This document shows positions 31,796 through 44,293 of a stretch of 61,107 nt of DNA, piece by piece. Within the stretch, counting starts at the first letter, position 1, and every line of letters begins with the position of its first letter. Origin of the DNA: Pantoea stewartii subsp. stewartii (GTDB lineage Bacteria > Pseudomonadota > Gammaproteobacteria > Enterobacterales > Enterobacteriaceae); assembly GCF_008801695.1 (NCBI RefSeq), contig NZ_VZPF01000024.1, positions 1-61,107 of the forward strand, given 5' to 3'. The notes under the pieces were generated by a model, which did no database searches, had not been told where the DNA came from, and saw only the letters and a program-made list of their open reading frames with translations. The position numbers were made by a program, and so were the translations under genes.

Positions 31796-34700
31796 CTATT
31801 TATGCGCAAGGATTTGCGCATGCATCTCCTGCACCGAAATGACTTTTTCGGTTGGATCGGCATTTAGCGCCATTGCCGTTGCGAAGCCACCGTTCAGCGT
31901 CGTGTCGTAATGCACCTTATATTGCAGTGCGCTGCGACGAATCAGCTTGGAGTCTTCAATCGCCTGGCGACCTGCTGTAGTATTTACGATATAGGCGTAC
32001 TCACCGTTTTTCAGGCGGTCCTGAATGTGCGGGCGGCCTTCGTGAACCTTATTCACCAGGCGCGGGTTAATACCGGCCTCGCCCAGTACCACAGCCGTAC
32101 CGTGCGTCGCATCCAGTTCAAAACCAAACTTCTGCAACTTCGCCGCGAGGTCAACGATACGTTTCTTGTCGCCTTCACGAACGGACAGCAGCGCACGTCC
32201 GGTTTTCTTCATGTTGCTTTGCGCACCCAGCATCGCCTTGGCAAACGCCTCGGCAAAGGTACGGCCCACGCCCATGACTTCCCCGGTTGAACGCATTTCA
32301 GGTCCCAGAATCGGGTCAACGCCCTGGAATTTGTTAAACGGCAGCACCACTTCTTTGACAGAGTAGTAAGGTGGAATCACCTCTTTGGTGACGCCCTGCT
32401 CCGCCAGCGTTTTGCCTGCCATTACGCGGGCTGCCACTTTTGCCAGCGGAACGCCGGTTGCTTTTGACACGAACGGGACGGTACGCGCCGCACGCGGGTT
32501 AACTTCAATCAGGTAAACTTCGTTGTCTTTGACCGCAAACTGTACGTTCATCAGGCCACGCACATTCAGCTCAAACGCCAGTTTTTCAACCTGCTGACGC
32601 ATGACATTCTGAATATCCTGACTCAAAGTGTAGGCCGGCAGAGAACAGGCCGAGTCACCCGAGTGAACGCCAGCCTGCTCGATATGTTCCATGATACCGC
32701 CGATCAGCACGCGCTCACCGTCGCAGATAGCATCCACATCGACTTCGACGGCATCATCCAGGAAGCGATCCAGCAAGACCGGCGCATCGTTGGACACTGA
32801 CACCGCCGTCTGGAAATAGCGTTTCAGGTCGATTTCGTCGTAGACAATTTCCATGGCGCGTCCGCCCAGGACATAAGACGGGCGGACCACCAGCGGATAA
32901 CCAATGCCCGCCGCTTTTTCAACCGCCTGCTCCAGCGTGGTAACGGTGGCGTTAGCTGGCTGCTTCAGACTCAGACGGTCAACCGCCTGCTGAAAACGTT
33001 CACGGTCTTCTGCGCGATCGATGGCATCCGGGCTGGTGCCAATGACCGGCACACCTGCCGCTTCCAGCGCGCGAGCCAGTTTCAGTGGCGTTTGTCCACC
33101 GTACTGCACGATAACGCCTTTCGGTTTTTCGATGCGCACGATTTCCAGCACGTCTTCCAGCGTGACAGGTTCAAAGTAGAGGCGGTCAGAAGTGTCGTAA
33201 TCGGTGGACACGGTTTCCGGGTTACAGTTGACCATGATGGTTTCATAGCCATCTTCACGCAGCGCCAGTGCTGCGTGGACACAGCAGTAGTCAAACTCAA
33301 TGCCCTGACCAATACGGTTTGGTCCGCCACCCAGCACCATAATCTTGTCGCGATCCTGATTAGGATGAGCTTCGCACTCTTCTTCATAGGTGGAGTACAT
33401 ATAAGCGGTGTCTGTTGCAAATTCCGCCGCACAGGTATCCACGCGCTTATAGACTGGGTGAAGATGATGCTGCTGACGCAGTTTACGAATCTCGCCTTCC
33501 GCGACGCCCGCCAGGGCTGCCAGACGTGCGTCGGCAAAACCTTTGCGCTTCAGCGCGCGCAGGAAATCCGCGTTAAGGCCATTGATGCCTTCACGCGCTA
33601 CCTGCTCTTCCAGGCGAACCAGCTCTTCAATCTGCACCAGGAACCAGCGATCAATATTGGTAAGATTAAATACGCCATCGACCGACATGCCTGCACGGAA
33701 CGCGTCCGCGATGTACCAGATACGATCCGAACCGGCATCTTTCAGCTCACGACGAATGCGGGTCAACGCTTCCGCATCATCCAGATGCACTTTCGGGTCA
33801 AAACCATTAGCTCCCACTTCCAGACCACGCAGTGCTTTCTGCACCGACTCCTGGAAAGTACGGCCAATCGCCATGACTTCACCCACCGATTTCATCTGGG
33901 TGGTCAGACGGTCATTCGCACCGGCAAATTTTTCAAAGTTGAAGCGAGGAATTTTTGTCACGACATAATCGATAGACGGCTCGAACGAGGCTGGTGTGCG
34001 TCCCCCAGTGATATCGTTCATCAGTTCATCCAGCGTAAAGCCTACCGCCAGTTTCGCGGCCACTTTTGCAATCGGGAATCCGGTGGCCTTCGATGCCAGC
34101 GCTGAAGAGCGTGACACACGCGGGTTCATCTCGATGACGATCAGACGGCCATTTTTCGGGTTCACCGCGAACTGGACGTTGGAGCCACCGGTTTCCACGC
34201 CGATCTCACGCAGTACCGCCAGCGAGGCGTTACGCATGATCTGGTACTCTTTGTCGGTCAGCGTCTGTGCGGGCGCCACCGTAATGGAGTCACCGGTGTG
34301 AATGCCCATGGCGTCAAAGTTTTCGATAGAGCAGACAATGATGCAGTTGTCGTTTTTGTCACGCACAACTTCCATCTCATACTCTTTCCAGCCAATCAGC
34401 GATTCGTCGATTAACAGCTCGTTGGTAGGCGAAAGATCGAGTCCGCGTTCGCAGATCTCTTCAAACTCTTCGCGGTTATACGCGATACCGCCACCGGTGC
34501 CGCCCATAGTGAACGACGGACGAATAATGCAGGGGAAGCCGACATCGGCAGCCACTGCCAGCGCTTCTTCCATCGTATGTGCGATACCGGAGCGCGCCGT
34601 ATCCAGACCAATGCTTTTCATCGCCACGTCGAAGCGGCGGCGGTCTTCCGCTTTATCGATCGCATCGGCCGTGGCACCGATCATGGTTACGCCAAACTCG

Positions 34701-35026
34701 TCAAGAACGCCCTGACGTTCCAGCTCCAGCGCACAGTTCAGCGCCGTCTGGCCGCCCATGGTTGGCAACACCGCATCCGGGCGCTCTTTCTCAATAATCT
34801 TACGTACCACTTCCCAGTGAATCGGCTCGATGTAGGTTGCATCGGCCATTTCCGGGTCGGTCATAATGGTCGCCGGGTTCGAGTTCACCAGAATGACGCG
34901 GTAACCCTCTTCGCGCAGGGCTTTACAGGCCTGGGCACCGGAATAGTCGAATTCGCAGGCCTGACCGATCACAATCGGACCGGCACCAAGAATCAGGATG
35001 GATTTTATATCTGTACGTTTTGGCAT
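31796..35026 (-). CDS. carB: Carbamoyl-phosphate synthase, large subunit
   Basis: CarB makes carbamoyl phosphate for arginine and pyrimidine synthesis from bicarbonate, ATP and ammonia passed from CarA. ATG 35026 with an AGGAG Shine-Dalgarno gives 1076 aa starting [21 protein letters not shown]; the longer frame from 35068 overlaps carA. Two homologous ATP-grasp halves are seen (about residues 1-400 and 553-935), with an oligomerisation domain between and a C-terminal allosteric MGS-like domain for UMP/ornithine. E. coli CarB has 1073 aa. It follows carA by 13 bases. Confidence 0.96.
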   Translation of the reverse strand: MPKRTDIKSILILGAGPIVIGQACEFDYSGAQACKALREEGYRVILVNSNPATIMTDPEMADATYIEPIHWEVVRKIIEKERPDAVLPTMGGQTALNCALELERQGVLDEFGVTMIGATADAIDKAEDRRRFDVAMKSIGLDTARSGIAHTMEEALAVAADVGFPCIIRPSFTMGGTGGGIAYNREEFEEICERGLDLSPTNELLIDESLIGWKEYEMEVVRDKNDNCIIVCSIENFDAMGIHTGDSITVAPAQTLTDKEYQIMRNASLAVLREIGVETGGSNVQFAVNPKNGRLIVIEMNPRVSRSSALASKATGFPIAKVAAKLAVGFTLDELMNDITGGRTPASFEPSIDYVVTKIPRFNFEKFAGANDRLTTQMKSVGEVMAIGRTFQESVQKALRGLEVGANGFDPKVHLDDAEALTRIRRELKDAGSDRIWYIADAFRAGMSVDGVFNLTNIDRWFLVQIEELVRLEEQVAREGINGLNADFLRALKRKGFADARLAALAGVAEGEIRKLRQQHHLHPVYKRVDTCAAEFATDTAYMYSTYEEECEAHPNQDRDKIMVLGGGPNRIGQGIEFDYCCVHAALALREDGYETIMVNCNPETVSTDYDTSDRLYFEPVTLEDVLEIVRIEKPKGVIVQYGGQTPLKLARALEAAGVPVIGTSPDAIDRAEDRERFQQAVDRLSLKQPANATVTTLEQAVEKAAGIGYPLVVRPSYVLGGRAMEIVYDEIDLKRYFQTAVSVSNDAPVLLDRFLDDAVEVDVDAICDGERVLIGGIMEHIEQAGVHSGDSACSLPAYTLSQDIQNVMRQQVEKLAFELNVRGLMNVQFAVKDNEVYLIEVNPRAARTVPFVSKATGVPLAKVAARVMAGKTLAEQGVTKEVIPPYYSVKEVVLPFNKFQGVDPILGPEMRSTGEVMGVGRTFAEAFAKAMLGAQSNMKKTGRALLSVREGDKKRIVDLAAKLQKFGFELDATHGTAVVLGEAGINPRLVNKVHEGRPHIQDRLKNGEYAYIVNTTAGRQAIEDSKLIRRSALQYKVHYDTTLNGGFATAMALNADPTEKVISVQEMHAQILAHK

Positions 35027-35039
35027 GATTAGCTCCTGA

Positions 35040-36188
35040 TTACTTTGCTTTCGAACGGAATGCGTCAATCAACTCGATAAAGTGGTCAAATAACGGTGCG
35101 GCATCACCCGGTCCCGGGCTGGCTTCAGGATGGCCCTGGAAGCTGAACGCAGGCTTGTCGGTGCGATGGATACCCTGCACGGTTTTATCAAACAGCGAAA
35201 TATGCGTTACCCGCAGATTGGCGGGCAGATGGGTTTCATCCACCGCAAAGCCGTGGTTCTGTGCCGTAATCATGACGCGATTGTTATCGAGATCTTTCAC
35301 CGGGTGGTTACCACCGTGGTGACCCAGCTTCATTTTTACGGTTTTTGCGCCGCTAGCCAGTGCCAGCAACTGGTGGCCAAGGCAAATGCCAAACACCGGA
35401 ATGTCGGTTTTCAGAAAGGCTTCAATCGCCTCAATGGCGTAATCGCAGGGCTCCGGATCACCCGGACCGTTTGACAGGAAGATACCATCCGGATTCATCG
35501 CCAGAACGGTTTCGGCGGGCGTTTTAGCCGGGACAACCGTCAGACGGCAGCCGCGGTCGACCAGCATGCGCAGAATATTGCGCTTAGCGCCATAATCGTA
35601 AGCCACAACATGGTAGGGCAGCGCTTCTGCTGACGTCTGCGCAGGTAAATCCCCTTCCAGCGTCCAGCTCCCCTGCAACCAGGTATAGGTTTCTGCCGTC
35701 GTCACTTCCTTCGCCAGATCCATCCCTTTCAACCCCGGGAAGGCCTGCGCTTTCTGTAAGGCCAGAGCGGCATCCGGATTGTCGCCCGCGATAATGCAGC
35801 CATTCTGTGCGCCTTTCTCGCGCAGCAGACGCGTCAGCTTACGTGTATCAATATCGGCAATAGCAACAATGTTATTGCGCTGCAGATAGGCTGACAGGCT
35901 CTCTTCGCTGCGGTAGTTGCTGGCAATAAGTGGCAGGTCCCGAATGACAAGCCCCTGAGCGTGAATCTGACTGGATTCTTCATCGGCGGGGTTGGCACCA
36001 ACGTTGCCGATATGGGGATAAGTGAGAGTAACGATTTGACGAGAATAGGAAGGATCAGTGAGGATTTCTTGATAACCAGTCATTGACGTATTGAAAACGA
36101 CTTCCCCCACTGCCGACCCTGTAGCCCCGATGGCCCGACCGTGGAATTGGGTTCCGTCTTCCAGAACCAAGAGCGCTGACTTAATCAA
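35040..36188 (-). CDS. carA: Carbamoyl-phosphate synthase, small (glutaminase) subunit
   Basis: CarA hydrolyses glutamine and channels ammonia to CarB. I chose the TTG at 36188, which has a GGAGG Shine-Dalgarno just upstream. It yields 382 aa starting (M)[16 protein letters not shown], the same start position, rare start and length as in E. coli. The frame opening at 36215 would run through the Shine-Dalgarno and operator. The class I amidotransferase nucleophile lies in [15 protein letters not shown], with the His/Glu of the triad in [11 protein letters not shown]. It is the first gene of carAB, controlled by ArgR, RutR and PurR sites listed separately. Confidence 0.96.
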   Translation of the reverse strand: MIKSALLVLEDGTQFHGRAIGATGSAVGEVVFNTSMTGYQEILTDPSYSRQIVTLTYPHIGNVGANPADEESSQIHAQGLVIRDLPLIASNYRSEESLSAYLQRNNIVAIADIDTRKLTRLLREKGAQNGCIIAGDNPDAALALQKAQAFPGLKGMDLAKEVTTAETYTWLQGSWTLEGDLPAQTSAEALPYHVVAYDYGAKRNILRMLVDRGCRLTVVPAKTPAETVLAMNPDGIFLSNGPGDPEPCDYAIEAIEAFLKTDIPVFGICLGHQLLALASGAKTVKMKLGHHGGNHPVKDLDNNRVMITAQNHGFAVDETHLPANLRVTHISLFDKTVQGIHRTDKPAFSFQGHPEASPGPGDAAPLFDHFIELIDAFRSKAK

Positions 36189-36198
36189 AACATCCTCC

Positions 36199-36237
36199 AG
36201 GGAATAAACAGTCACAATATCTGCATATTAATTCATA
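36199..36237 (-). promoter_or_regulatory. Tandem ARG boxes (ArgR operator) of carAB
   Basis: On the minus strand TATGAATTAATATGCAGA (36220-36237) matches the ARG box consensus. A second, weaker box TGTGACTGTTTATTCCCT (36199-36216) follows after three bases. The 21-bp spacing and the sequences parallel the E. coli carAB P2 operator, where ArgR with arginine represses the downstream promoter. Confidence 0.82.
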
Positions 36238-36410
36238 ATGATGATCTGAATCAATGCAAAAACGGCCTGAGTGGTCAATTTTTGGCAAATTGCGCGCATT
36301 CTAATGATCGCTCTGGTACTTGTCCACCCTGAAGCCACTTTTTTAACATCTTTTCAGGCTCAGAGCGGAAAAAAAGAGGATAAGGGACAAAAACAGGGGC
36401 AAACACAATC

Positions 36411-36426
36411 AAATAATCGTTTGCTC
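36411..36426 (-). promoter_or_regulatory. Candidate PurR operator of carAB
   Basis: The minus strand reads GAGCAAACGATTATTT, matching the PurR consensus at most conserved positions including the GCAA-N-CG-N-TT core. E. coli carAB has a PurR site in its upstream control region, so position fits. Confidence 0.55.
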
Positions 36427-36467
36427 ATCGTTGAGAAGCATTATTCTGCCTGAGAAGGCTATGAATT

Positions 36468-36483
36468 TTGACCAAATGGTCAA
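36468..36483. promoter_or_regulatory. RutR operator of carAB
   Basis: TTGACCAAATGGTCAA is a perfect match to the RutR palindrome TTGACCA-NN-TGGTCAA. RutR senses uracil and thymine and in E. coli acts at the pyrimidine-controlled P1 promoter of carAB, far upstream of the gene as here (about 280 bp). Confidence 0.85.
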
Positions 36484-36578
36484 ATTTGACAGGTTCACCG
36501 TCAAGATGAAGAGAGAAGAAACAAGTTTATGAGCATTTATACAGAAAAAATAAACAAGAGGCTTATTTTTACAAAATT

Positions 36579-36606
36579 AAGGGCAATAATATTATTGCCC
36601 TTTTTC
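36579..36606. terminator. Palindromic terminator after dapB
   Basis: AAGGGCAATAAT and ATTATTGCCCTT form a perfect 24-bp palindrome. On the plus strand five T residues follow; on the minus strand, the direction of dapB, the tail is TTAATTTTG. It separates dapB from the carAB control region. Confidence 0.6.
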
Positions 36607-36655
36607 AATCAATGAATTAGCGATTGAAATCACCACATCACACAGGTAAAACTCA

Positions 36656-37477
<822 letters not shown>

Positions 37478-37633
37478 TCATTCCTAAAACAAAACTATGC
37501 ATGCAAGCGCAATCAGGTTAACCATGAGATAACAACTGCGCCACTTTTTCTCGGGGATAATAAGAATTTTTATGCCAGGCGAAGGCGATTATCAGTAAAA
37601 GCAATTTCACCTCGTCGTTGGCCGGGCGGCGGA

Positions 37634-37669
37634 TAGCAAAAAGGCCGAACAGAGTCGGCCTTTTTGCTA
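37634..37669 (-). terminator. Terminator of the ispH operon
   Basis: AAAAAGGCCGA (37638-37648) pairs with TCGGCCTTTTT (37655-37665), extended by TAGC/GCTA outside. It lies 15 bp after ispH and has T-runs in both directions. Confidence 0.93.
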
Positions 37670-37683
37670 CTACAGGTTTGTTG

Positions 37684-38634
37684 TCACTGCACGTTGCGGA
37701 CATCAACCCGCAACTCTTTGGGGACTTCAAACACGATATTTTCTTCCCGCCCTTCCAGGACTCTGGCTTCGCCGCCACCTAACGCCTGCAGACGGCTGAT
37801 GACATTCTGCACCAGAATATCCGGCGCCGATGCACCCGCGGTGACGCCAACACAGCGGGCCGCGGCGATCCATTCGGGCTGGATATCCTCTGCATCGTCG
37901 ATCAGATAAGCCGCTTTACCCATGCGCTGCGCCAGTTCGGCCAGACGGTTAGAGTTTGACGAGTTTTTAGATCCGACTACCAGCACGACATCCGCCTCTT
38001 CAGCGAGTGCCCTTACCGCTTCCTGCCGGTTTGTCGTGGCATAGCAAATATCATCTTTACGTGGGCCGACAATTTTCGGGAAACGGGCACGCAACGCATC
38101 AATCACTTCTGAGGTATCATCGACCGACAGCGTGGTTTGCGTCATGAAAGACAGCCGGTCATGATCTTTAACGTCCAGTTTCCAGACGTCATCCGGGGAC
38201 TCCACCAGATACATGCCGCCCTTGGGGTTATTGTACTGCCCCATGGTACCTTCGACTTCCGGGTGCCCGGCGTGACCAATCAGCACCGACTCTTCGCCCC
38301 GGCGGCTGGCGCGCGCGACTTCCATGTGCACCTTGGTCACCAGGGGGCAGGTCGCATCAAAGACCGTGAGATCACGGCTCTTCGCTTCGTTACGTACCGC
38401 CTGAGAAACGCCATGGGCAGAGAAAATCAGGATAGCACCATCCGGCACTTCGCTGATTTGCTCAATAAAAATTGAGCCGCGCTGGCGCAGGCTGTCCACC
38501 ACGTAGCGGTTATGTACCACTTCATGACGCACATAGACCGGCGCACCAAACAGCGTCAGTGCGTTTTCAACAATGCTGATGGCGCGATCGACGCCAGCAC
38601 AAAAACCACGTGGATTAGCCAGCAGAATTTGCAT
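37684..38634 (-). CDS. ispH: 4-hydroxy-3-methylbut-2-enyl diphosphate reductase
   Basis: IspH (LytB) performs the last step of the methylerythritol phosphate pathway, giving IPP and DMAPP. ATG 38634 gives 316 aa, the E. coli length, starting [18 protein letters not shown]. The three iron-sulfur ligands are the cysteine at residue 12, the one in [11 protein letters not shown] and the one in [11 protein letters not shown]. The upstream frame from 38736 lies inside fkpB and is rejected. It overlaps fkpB by 20 bases and ends the ribF-ileS-lspA-fkpB-ispH operon. Confidence 0.96.
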   Translation of the reverse strand: MQILLANPRGFCAGVDRAISIVENALTLFGAPVYVRHEVVHNRYVVDSLRQRGSIFIEQISEVPDGAILIFSAHGVSQAVRNEAKSRDLTVFDATCPLVTKVHMEVARASRRGEESVLIGHAGHPEVEGTMGQYNNPKGGMYLVESPDDVWKLDVKDHDRLSFMTQTTLSVDDTSEVIDALRARFPKIVGPRKDDICYATTNRQEAVRALAEEADVVLVVGSKNSSNSNRLAELAQRMGKAAYLIDDAEDIQPEWIAAARCVGVTAGASAPDILVQNVISRLQALGGGEARVLEGREENIVFEVPKELRVDVRNVQ

Positions 38635-39085
38635 GGTTCGCCTCCAGTACCGGATCGATTTCCAGCACCTCAATGTCAAACTGAACGCGATGGCCTGCCA
38701 GCGGATGGTTAAAATCAACGGTGATCGAATCACCATTGATTTCGCGAATCACGCCCGGCATTTCACTGCCGCCCATGCCGGTAAACAGCATAATAGCCCC
38801 AATCTCAGGCTCGCCCGCTTCATTAAAGTCGCGACGCGAAAAGTACTGGATCAGATCAGGACTGACACCGCCAAACGCCTCTTCCGGTGCCAGTGAGAAC
38901 TGATGTTTATCCCCGGCTTTTAAGCCCAGCAGTGCCTGTTCCAGCGCGCCGGACAGGCTACCGTCACCCAGACGAAACAGCGCAGGTTTACCGCTGGCGC
39001 GGGTGGATTCCGCCACTGAGCCATCTTCCAGCTTCAGAACGAAATGCAACAACACCGCGCTGTCGCGCTGTACAGACTCAGACAT
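38615..39085 (-). CDS. fkpB: FKBP-type peptidyl-prolyl isomerase FkpB (SlpA)
   Basis: FkpB is a SlyD-like cytosolic prolyl isomerase and chaperone. The 156-aa product starts [22 protein letters not shown] and contains the FKBP core with the inserted IF domain ([20 protein letters not shown]). It is seven residues longer than the E. coli protein because of a C-terminal tail (NHANSAG). It lies three bases after lspA and overlaps ispH. Confidence 0.94.
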   Translation of the reverse strand: MSESVQRDSAVLLHFVLKLEDGSVAESTRASGKPALFRLGDGSLSGALEQALLGLKAGDKHQFSLAPEEAFGGVSPDLIQYFSRRDFNEAGEPEIGAIMLFTGMGGSEMPGVIREINGDSITVDFNHPLAGHRVQFDIEVLEIDPVLEANHANSAG

Positions 39086-39088
39086 GGT

Positions 39089-39592
39089 TTACCCTTTTTT
39101 AACCTGCTTGCTGGACGGATTAAAAAACCCCTCCAGCACCACCAACGCCGCACCGATACAGATGCCGCAGTCAGCGATATTAAATGTAGCAAAGTGCCAG
39201 TTACCGATATAGAAATCGATAAAATCCACCACGAAGCCATGATACGCACGATCAAACAGATTACCGACAGCGCCGCCGATAATGAGCGCATAAGCACTGT
39301 TGGCGATCTTCTGTTGGGCGCTGTTGCGATACATCATCACCAGCAGCGACACCACAATCGCCAGCGCAATACCGGCGAAGAACCAGCGCTGCCAGCCGCC
39401 TTTATCCGCGAGGAAACTGAACGCCGCGCCGTAATTGTGCGCGTAAAACAGGTTAAGGAACGGCATCAGCGGCTGCGTTTCATGCAGCATCATGTTGTTC
39501 ATTACCCACTGCTTGCTGACAAAATCAACAACGATAACAACCAGCACCAGCCACAGCCAGCGCAATCCGGTGGAGAAAACAGGTCTACTCAT
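39089..39592 (-). CDS. lspA: Prolipoprotein signal peptidase (signal peptidase II)
   Basis: LspA removes the signal peptide from lipid-modified prolipoproteins in the inner membrane and is the globomycin target. The 167-aa protein has four membrane segments. The catalytic aspartates lie in [18 protein letters not shown] and the conserved [11 protein letters not shown] follows. Its start codon overlaps the ileS stop by one base, and fkpB begins three bases after its end. Confidence 0.95.
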   Translation of the reverse strand: MSRPVFSTGLRWLWLVLVVIVVDFVSKQWVMNNMMLHETQPLMPFLNLFYAHNYGAAFSFLADKGGWQRWFFAGIALAIVVSLLVMMYRNSAQQKIANSAYALIIGGAVGNLFDRAYHGFVVDFIDFYIGNWHFATFNIADCGICIGAALVVLEGFFNPSSKQVKKG

Positions 39593-42411
39593 CAGGCAAA
39601 CTTACGCTCTTCACCGTTTCCGGCTAAGTTAGTGTAACAGCGACCGCACACCGCAGCGTGCTCAGGGTTCTGACCGACGTCAGTAGTGTAGTGCCAGCAG
39701 CGCGGACATTTCTCGCCTTCGGCTTTGTGCAGGCCGATTTTCAGACCTTTTACCAGTTCACTCTGCTGCGCATCAGCGTCAGCCTGGGCGTAGTCGGCAA
39801 CCTCAGCACCGGAGGTCAGCAGCACAAAGCGCAGCTCATTACCCAGCGCCTTCAGCTTCGCCGCCAGCTCGGCATCAGCATACAGCGTGACAGAGGCTTC
39901 CAGCGCGCCACCAATGCGTTTATCGCTACGTGCCTGTTCAATCACCTTGTTCACTTCACCGCGCACTTTAAGCAGTTCAGCCCAGTACGCATCGTTCAGC
40001 GCTTCGTTTTCAGGCAGACCAAACAGGCCGGTGTACCACTCTTCAGTGAACACATACTTCGCGCGATCGCCCGGCAAATAGCCCCAGATCTCATCGGCTG
40101 TGAAAGACATGACCGGCGCCATCCAGCGCACCAGCGCTTCCACAATGTGCCACAGCGCAGACTGACAGCTACGGCGCGCCAGGCTGTCACCTTTCGCGGT
40201 GTACTGACGGTCTTTGATGATATCCAGATAGAAGGAGCCCATCTCAATGGAGCAGAACTGCATCAGGCGCTGAATCACTTCGTGAAAATCGTAGTGCTCG
40301 TAGTAAGCCACGATATCCGCCTGCGCCGCCTGCGCACGTCCTACCGCCCAGCGATCGACCACCACCATCTCTTCCGGTTTAACCAGATCGGTGGCCGGAT
40401 TAAAGCCGCTCAGGTTCGCTAACAGGAAACGCGCCGTGTTACGGATACGACGATAGGCATCGGCAGAGCGCTTCAGGATTTCGTCAGAAACGGCCATTTC
40501 GCCCGAGTAATCGGTCGAAGCAACCCACAGGCGCAGAATGTCTGCCCCGAGCTTATCCATCACATCCTGCGGCGCAACGGTATTACCAATGGATTTGGAC
40601 ATCTTGCGGCCCTGACCATCAACGGTAAAGCCATGCGTCAGCACCTGACGATAAGGCGCTTTGCCTTTCATCGCTGTCGAGATCATGAGCGAGGACATAA
40701 ACCAGCCACGGTGCTGATCCGATCCTTCCAGATACATATCCGGCGTATTACCGCCAAATTCCGGGCGCGCATCCACGACAGAATAGCTGGTCGATCCTGA
40801 ATCGAACCAGACGTCCAGCGTATCCGGCACCTTCACATAGTTGTCGGCATCATCGCCCATCAGATCGCGGGGATCGAGATCCCACCATGCCTGAATACCG
40901 TCCTGCTCAACGCGCTGCGCCACTTTTTCCATCAACGACAGGGTGTCCGGGTGCAGTTCTTCGGTCTCTTTATGGACGAAAAGCGCCATTGGGACGCCCC
41001 AGGTACGCTGACGGGAAATACACCAGTCAGGACGATTGGCGACCATGGATTCAATACGCGCCTGGCCCCAGTCCGGGATCCACTGAACGCCTTTAATCTC
41101 TTTCAGGGACTGCGCGCGCAGGCCTTTCTGATCCATGCTGATAAACCACTGCGGGGTAGCACGGAAGATGATCGGGGTTTTATGGCGCCAGCAGTGCGGG
41201 TAGCTGTGCAGCAGTTTTTCAACATGCAGCAACGCGCCCTTCTCTTTCAGCAGTTCAACGATCAACTCGTTAGCTTTAAAGACGTTAATGCCGTCAAGCC
41301 CGGGATAGGTACCGGGCAGGTAGGCGCCATCAGGCCCAACCGGATTCGCCGTTTCCAGACCGTATTTCTGACCGATCACATAGTCATCCGGACCGTGACC
41401 CGGTGCTGTGTGAACCGCACCGGTACCGGCATCCAGCGTCACGTGATCGCCCAGAACCACCTTCGACTGGATCTGCGCCAGGAAAGGGTGCTGGAACAGT
41501 TGAAGCTCCAGTGCTGCGCCCTGGCAGGTGCCCAGCACAGTCCAGTGGCTGACGCCCGCGCGTTTCATGACGCTCTCAACCAGATCCTTCGCCAGGATTA
41601 GGCTGCGGCCCTCAATCTGCAACAGCTGATAGTCAAATTCGGGGTGCAGAGAGATGCCGCGGTTAGCAGGCATGGTCCACGGCGTGGTTGTCCAGATGAC
41701 CAGCGAAACGGGGCCTTCTGAGGCCGTTACCCCAAATGCCGCACGCACGGCATCCGCATCCACGGCATTAAACATGACATCGATGGAAGGCGACGTTTTG
41801 TCATAATACTCAACTTCCGCTTCCGCCAGCGCAGAGCGGCAATCCATGCACCAGTGCACCGGCTTGGCGCCTTTGTGCAGGTGGCCATTACCGATGATTT
41901 TGCCCAGCGCACGAATGATATTCGCTTCGGTCGTGAAATCCATCGTCAGGTAAGGACGATCCCAGTCGCCCAGCACGCCCAGACGAATGAAGTCGGCTTT
42001 CTGTCCTTCAACCTGTTCGGCCGCGTATTTACGGCAGGCTTCGCGGAATTCGGCGGCGGTGACTTTCTCGCCCGGCTTACCGATCATCTGCTCAACTTTG
42101 TGCTCGATAGGCAAACCGTGACAGTCCCAGCCCGGCACATACGGTGAATCGTAGCCCGCCATGCCTTTCGACTTGACGATAATGTCTTTCAGAATCTTGT
42201 TAACAGAGTGACCAATATGAATGCTGCCGTTCGCATAAGGAGGGCCATCATGCAGGATAAAGGTTTTTTTCCCTTTTTTGGCTTCGCGGATGATGCCGTA
42301 AAGATTGTCATCATACCAACGCTGCAGCATTCCCGGTTCGCGTTTGGCCAGATCGCCACGCATGGGGAACCCCGTTTCCGGCAAATTCAGGGTAGATTTA
42401 TAGTCACTCAT
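39592..42411 (-). CDS. ileS: Isoleucyl-tRNA synthetase
   Basis: IleS charges tRNA-Ile and edits misactivated valine. The 939-aa product (E. coli 938) shows the class I HIGH motif in [12 protein letters not shown], the KMSKS loop in [11 protein letters not shown], and the CP1 editing domain between them ([13 protein letters not shown]). The C-terminal zinc-binding part has cysteines in CPRCWHY and CGRCYTN. It follows ribF by 29 bases and overlaps lspA by one. Confidence 0.96.
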   Translation of the reverse strand: MSDYKSTLNLPETGFPMRGDLAKREPGMLQRWYDDNLYGIIREAKKGKKTFILHDGPPYANGSIHIGHSVNKILKDIIVKSKGMAGYDSPYVPGWDCHGLPIEHKVEQMIGKPGEKVTAAEFREACRKYAAEQVEGQKADFIRLGVLGDWDRPYLTMDFTTEANIIRALGKIIGNGHLHKGAKPVHWCMDCRSALAEAEVEYYDKTSPSIDVMFNAVDADAVRAAFGVTASEGPVSLVIWTTTPWTMPANRGISLHPEFDYQLLQIEGRSLILAKDLVESVMKRAGVSHWTVLGTCQGAALELQLFQHPFLAQIQSKVVLGDHVTLDAGTGAVHTAPGHGPDDYVIGQKYGLETANPVGPDGAYLPGTYPGLDGINVFKANELIVELLKEKGALLHVEKLLHSYPHCWRHKTPIIFRATPQWFISMDQKGLRAQSLKEIKGVQWIPDWGQARIESMVANRPDWCISRQRTWGVPMALFVHKETEELHPDTLSLMEKVAQRVEQDGIQAWWDLDPRDLMGDDADNYVKVPDTLDVWFDSGSTSYSVVDARPEFGGNTPDMYLEGSDQHRGWFMSSLMISTAMKGKAPYRQVLTHGFTVDGQGRKMSKSIGNTVAPQDVMDKLGADILRLWVASTDYSGEMAVSDEILKRSADAYRRIRNTARFLLANLSGFNPATDLVKPEEMVVVDRWAVGRAQAAQADIVAYYEHYDFHEVIQRLMQFCSIEMGSFYLDIIKDRQYTAKGDSLARRSCQSALWHIVEALVRWMAPVMSFTADEIWGYLPGDRAKYVFTEEWYTGLFGLPENEALNDAYWAELLKVRGEVNKVIEQARSDKRIGGALEASVTLYADAELAAKLKALGNELRFVLLTSGAEVADYAQADADAQQSELVKGLKIGLHKAEGEKCPRCWHYTTDVGQNPEHAAVCGRCYTNLAGNGEERKFA

Positions 42412-42440
42412 CAGATTCTCGATTCCGTTTTTTGCTCAGG

Positions 42441-43367
42441 TTACAGGCCAAAAAATTGTCGGGCCGTTACCGTGTCTTTCGCAATTTGCTCTTTCAACGC
42501 GTCCAGTGAAGCAAAGCGCTGCTCGTTTCGTATTTTCTGCTTCAATACCACATCAATGTGGCGACCATAGAGATCCATATTGATGTCCAACAGGTGAACT
42601 TCAAGCTGTTGGCGTAAACCTTTTACTGTCGGGCGCGTGCCAATGTTGGCGACGCCGGGCAGGGGTTTCGGCCCCAGGCCCTCGACTTCTACCGCATACA
42701 CGCCTTTGACCGGCGAGACGCAGCGGCGTAAAGGGAGATTGGCAGTAGGGAATCCCAGCGTGCGTCCCAGTGCATCACCGTGCACCACGCGCCCTGAGAT
42801 ACTGAAAGGATGGCCCAACAGCGACTGCGCCAGCGCCAGATTGTCCTCAGCCAGCGCCTGACGCACCGCCGTGCTGCTGATGCGTTTACCGCCGTCGCAA
42901 AACGTTTCTGTGCTGACGACGTCGAAACCGTATTCTACTCCGGCTTTCTGTAATAGCAGGAAATCCCCCTGCCGACCAGCGCCAAAGCGGAAATCATCCC
43001 CAACGGCCAGGTAGTTCACGCCCAGTTTGCTCACCAGCAATTCGCTGATAAAACTTTGCGCCGAGAGTGCGGCGAAGCGATGATCGAACCGCACGCACAG
43101 CACATAATCCACGCCGATTTCTGCCAGGTACCTGAGTTTTTCGCGCAGGCGGGTCAGTCTGGCAGGGGCATTGCCACCGGCAAACAGTTCCAGCGGCTGA
43201 GGTTCAAATACCATCACCATGACCGGCAATTGACGCTTCCGGCCTTCTTCCATCAACCGCCCCATCAGCGCCTGATGGCCGCGGTGCACACCATCGAAAT
43301 TACCAATGGTCAGAACGCAGCCGTGATGCTGCGCATTAAGATTATGAATACCGCGGATAAACTTCAT
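42441..43367 (-). CDS. ribF: Bifunctional riboflavin kinase / FAD synthetase
   Basis: RibF phosphorylates riboflavin to FMN and adenylates FMN to FAD. The 308-aa product starts MKFIRGIHNLNAQHHGCVL. The N-terminal adenylyltransferase domain has TIGNFDGVHRGHQ and ISSTAVRQAL; the C-terminal kinase domain has GRTLGFPTANLPL. It is a little shorter than the E. coli protein (313), ending ARQFFGL. It is the first gene of the operon and diverges from rpsT. Confidence 0.95.
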   Translation of the reverse strand: MKFIRGIHNLNAQHHGCVLTIGNFDGVHRGHQALMGRLMEEGRKRQLPVMVMVFEPQPLELFAGGNAPARLTRLREKLRYLAEIGVDYVLCVRFDHRFAALSAQSFISELLVSKLGVNYLAVGDDFRFGAGRQGDFLLLQKAGVEYGFDVVSTETFCDGGKRISSTAVRQALAEDNLALAQSLLGHPFSISGRVVHGDALGRTLGFPTANLPLRRCVSPVKGVYAVEVEGLGPKPLPGVANIGTRPTVKGLRQQLEVHLLDINMDLYGRHIDVVLKQKIRNEQRFASLDALKEQIAKDTVTARQFFGL

Positions 43368-43608
43368 GGCTGACTCAAACCGGTGGAAATCGGCGGATTA
43401 TACCCTCGAAAGCCGCCGAGGTTAACCCGTGAACACGCCTTTCATGCGTAACAGGCCGTATTTACCGGCACGCAGAGCCACAAAGAGAATTTTGTTGCGA
43501 AATACTGTATTCAGGACACAGAAGCTGGTAGAATCTTGCGCCATCAAATACGTAACCGAGTGTCGTGCAGGTTATCACTTGTGAACGACGCTTATTTGCA
43601 CAAATCCA

Positions 43609-43637
43609 TTGACAACAGAAGGTCCAAAAGGCATAGT
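43609..43637 (+). promoter_or_regulatory. rpsT promoter
   Basis: TTGACA (43609-43614), a 17-base spacer and CATAGT (43632-43637) form a good sigma-70 promoter about 50 bp before rpsT. The sequence resembles the proximal rpsT promoter of E. coli. The rest of the 317-bp ribF-rpsT gap shows no gene. Confidence 0.8.
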
Positions 43638-43684
43638 CCTCGGCCTTTGATTTGTCTCTATCGAACATATTTGGGAGTTGGACC

Positions 43685-43948
43685 TTGGCTAATATCAAAT
43701 CAGCTAAGAAACGTGCCGTAACATCTGAGAAACGTCGCAAGCATAACGCAAGCCGTCGCTCTATGATGCGTACCTTCGTTAAGAAAGTATACGCGGCGAT
43801 CGCTTCAGGCGACAAAGCTGCTGCGCAGAATGCATTTAATGAAATGCAACCAATCGTGGACCGTCAGGCTGCTAAAGGTCTGATCCACAAAAACAAAGCT
43901 GCACGTTATAAAGCAAACCTGACTGCACAGATCAACAAACTGGCTTAA
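43685..43948 (+). CDS. rpsT: 30S ribosomal protein S20
   Basis: S20 binds 16S rRNA early in 30S assembly. The correct start is TTG at 43685, preceded by GGGAG, giving 87 aa starting (M)[20 protein letters not shown]. The same rare UUG start occurs in E. coli, where it takes part in translational autoregulation by free S20. A frame opening at 43652 is spurious. Basic and helical, ending [10 protein letters not shown]. It has its own promoter and terminator. Confidence 0.96.
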   Translation: MANIKSAKKRAVTSEKRRKHNASRRSMMRTFVKKVYAAIASGDKAAAQNAFNEMQPIVDRQAAKGLIHKNKAARYKANLTAQINKLA

Positions 43949-43977
43949 TCGCCTTTTGTTTATCGCTTTGTTGAAAG

Positions 43978-44001
43978 AACCGGCTCTGAGCCGGTTTTTT
44001 T
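43978..44001 (+). terminator. rpsT terminator
   Basis: The stem AACCGGCT/AGCCGGTT with a 3-base loop is followed by further T residues, 29 bp after rpsT. Confidence 0.92.
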
Positions 44002-44265
44002 ATGTCTGCGATTCACTGCCGACCTTCCTCTTTCCCGCTTCCTTGCCAGACAGCCCGCGCAGATGGCGAACCGCTTCAAAGCTCGCCTTTCTGTGACAAC
44101 GGATAGCCCACGGACGACGGGAAAACGCTATCAGGCATAAGCGGTAGGTGCCCATGATTCAGCCTGTGCCGCCCCGATCCGATATCTGCCCTTTTCGCGT
44201 TATCCCCGTACGCAAAAACGTAATCTGTTATGTTCGCCCTGGCTGCATAACCGCGTCGGGGAAGA
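44002..44265. other. Unexplained spacer between rpsT and nhaA
   Basis: In E. coli this interval holds nhaR (and IS1 in K-12). Here about 260 bp lie between two terminators with no frame, hairpin or RNA signal that I recognise, and no residual similarity to NhaR that I can see. Confidence 0.5.
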
Positions 44266-44290
44266 CAAAAAGGAGGCGTGCGCCTCCTTT
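44266..44290 (-). terminator. nhaA terminator
   Basis: AAAGGAGGC pairs with GCCTCCTTT around a 4-base loop, and on the minus strand CTTTTTGTC follows. It lies directly after the nhaA stop. Confidence 0.85.
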
Positions 44291-44293
44291 CGT

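Noticed and set aside
33092..34105. 337-codon plus-strand frame antisense to carB
   Set aside because: carB is intact and highly conserved on the other strand; the frame has no ribosome-binding site or family resemblance.
36271..36453. 60-codon plus-strand frame between carA and dapB
   Set aside because: It lies in the carAB control region, covers the PurR-like site, and its sequence is not recognisable.
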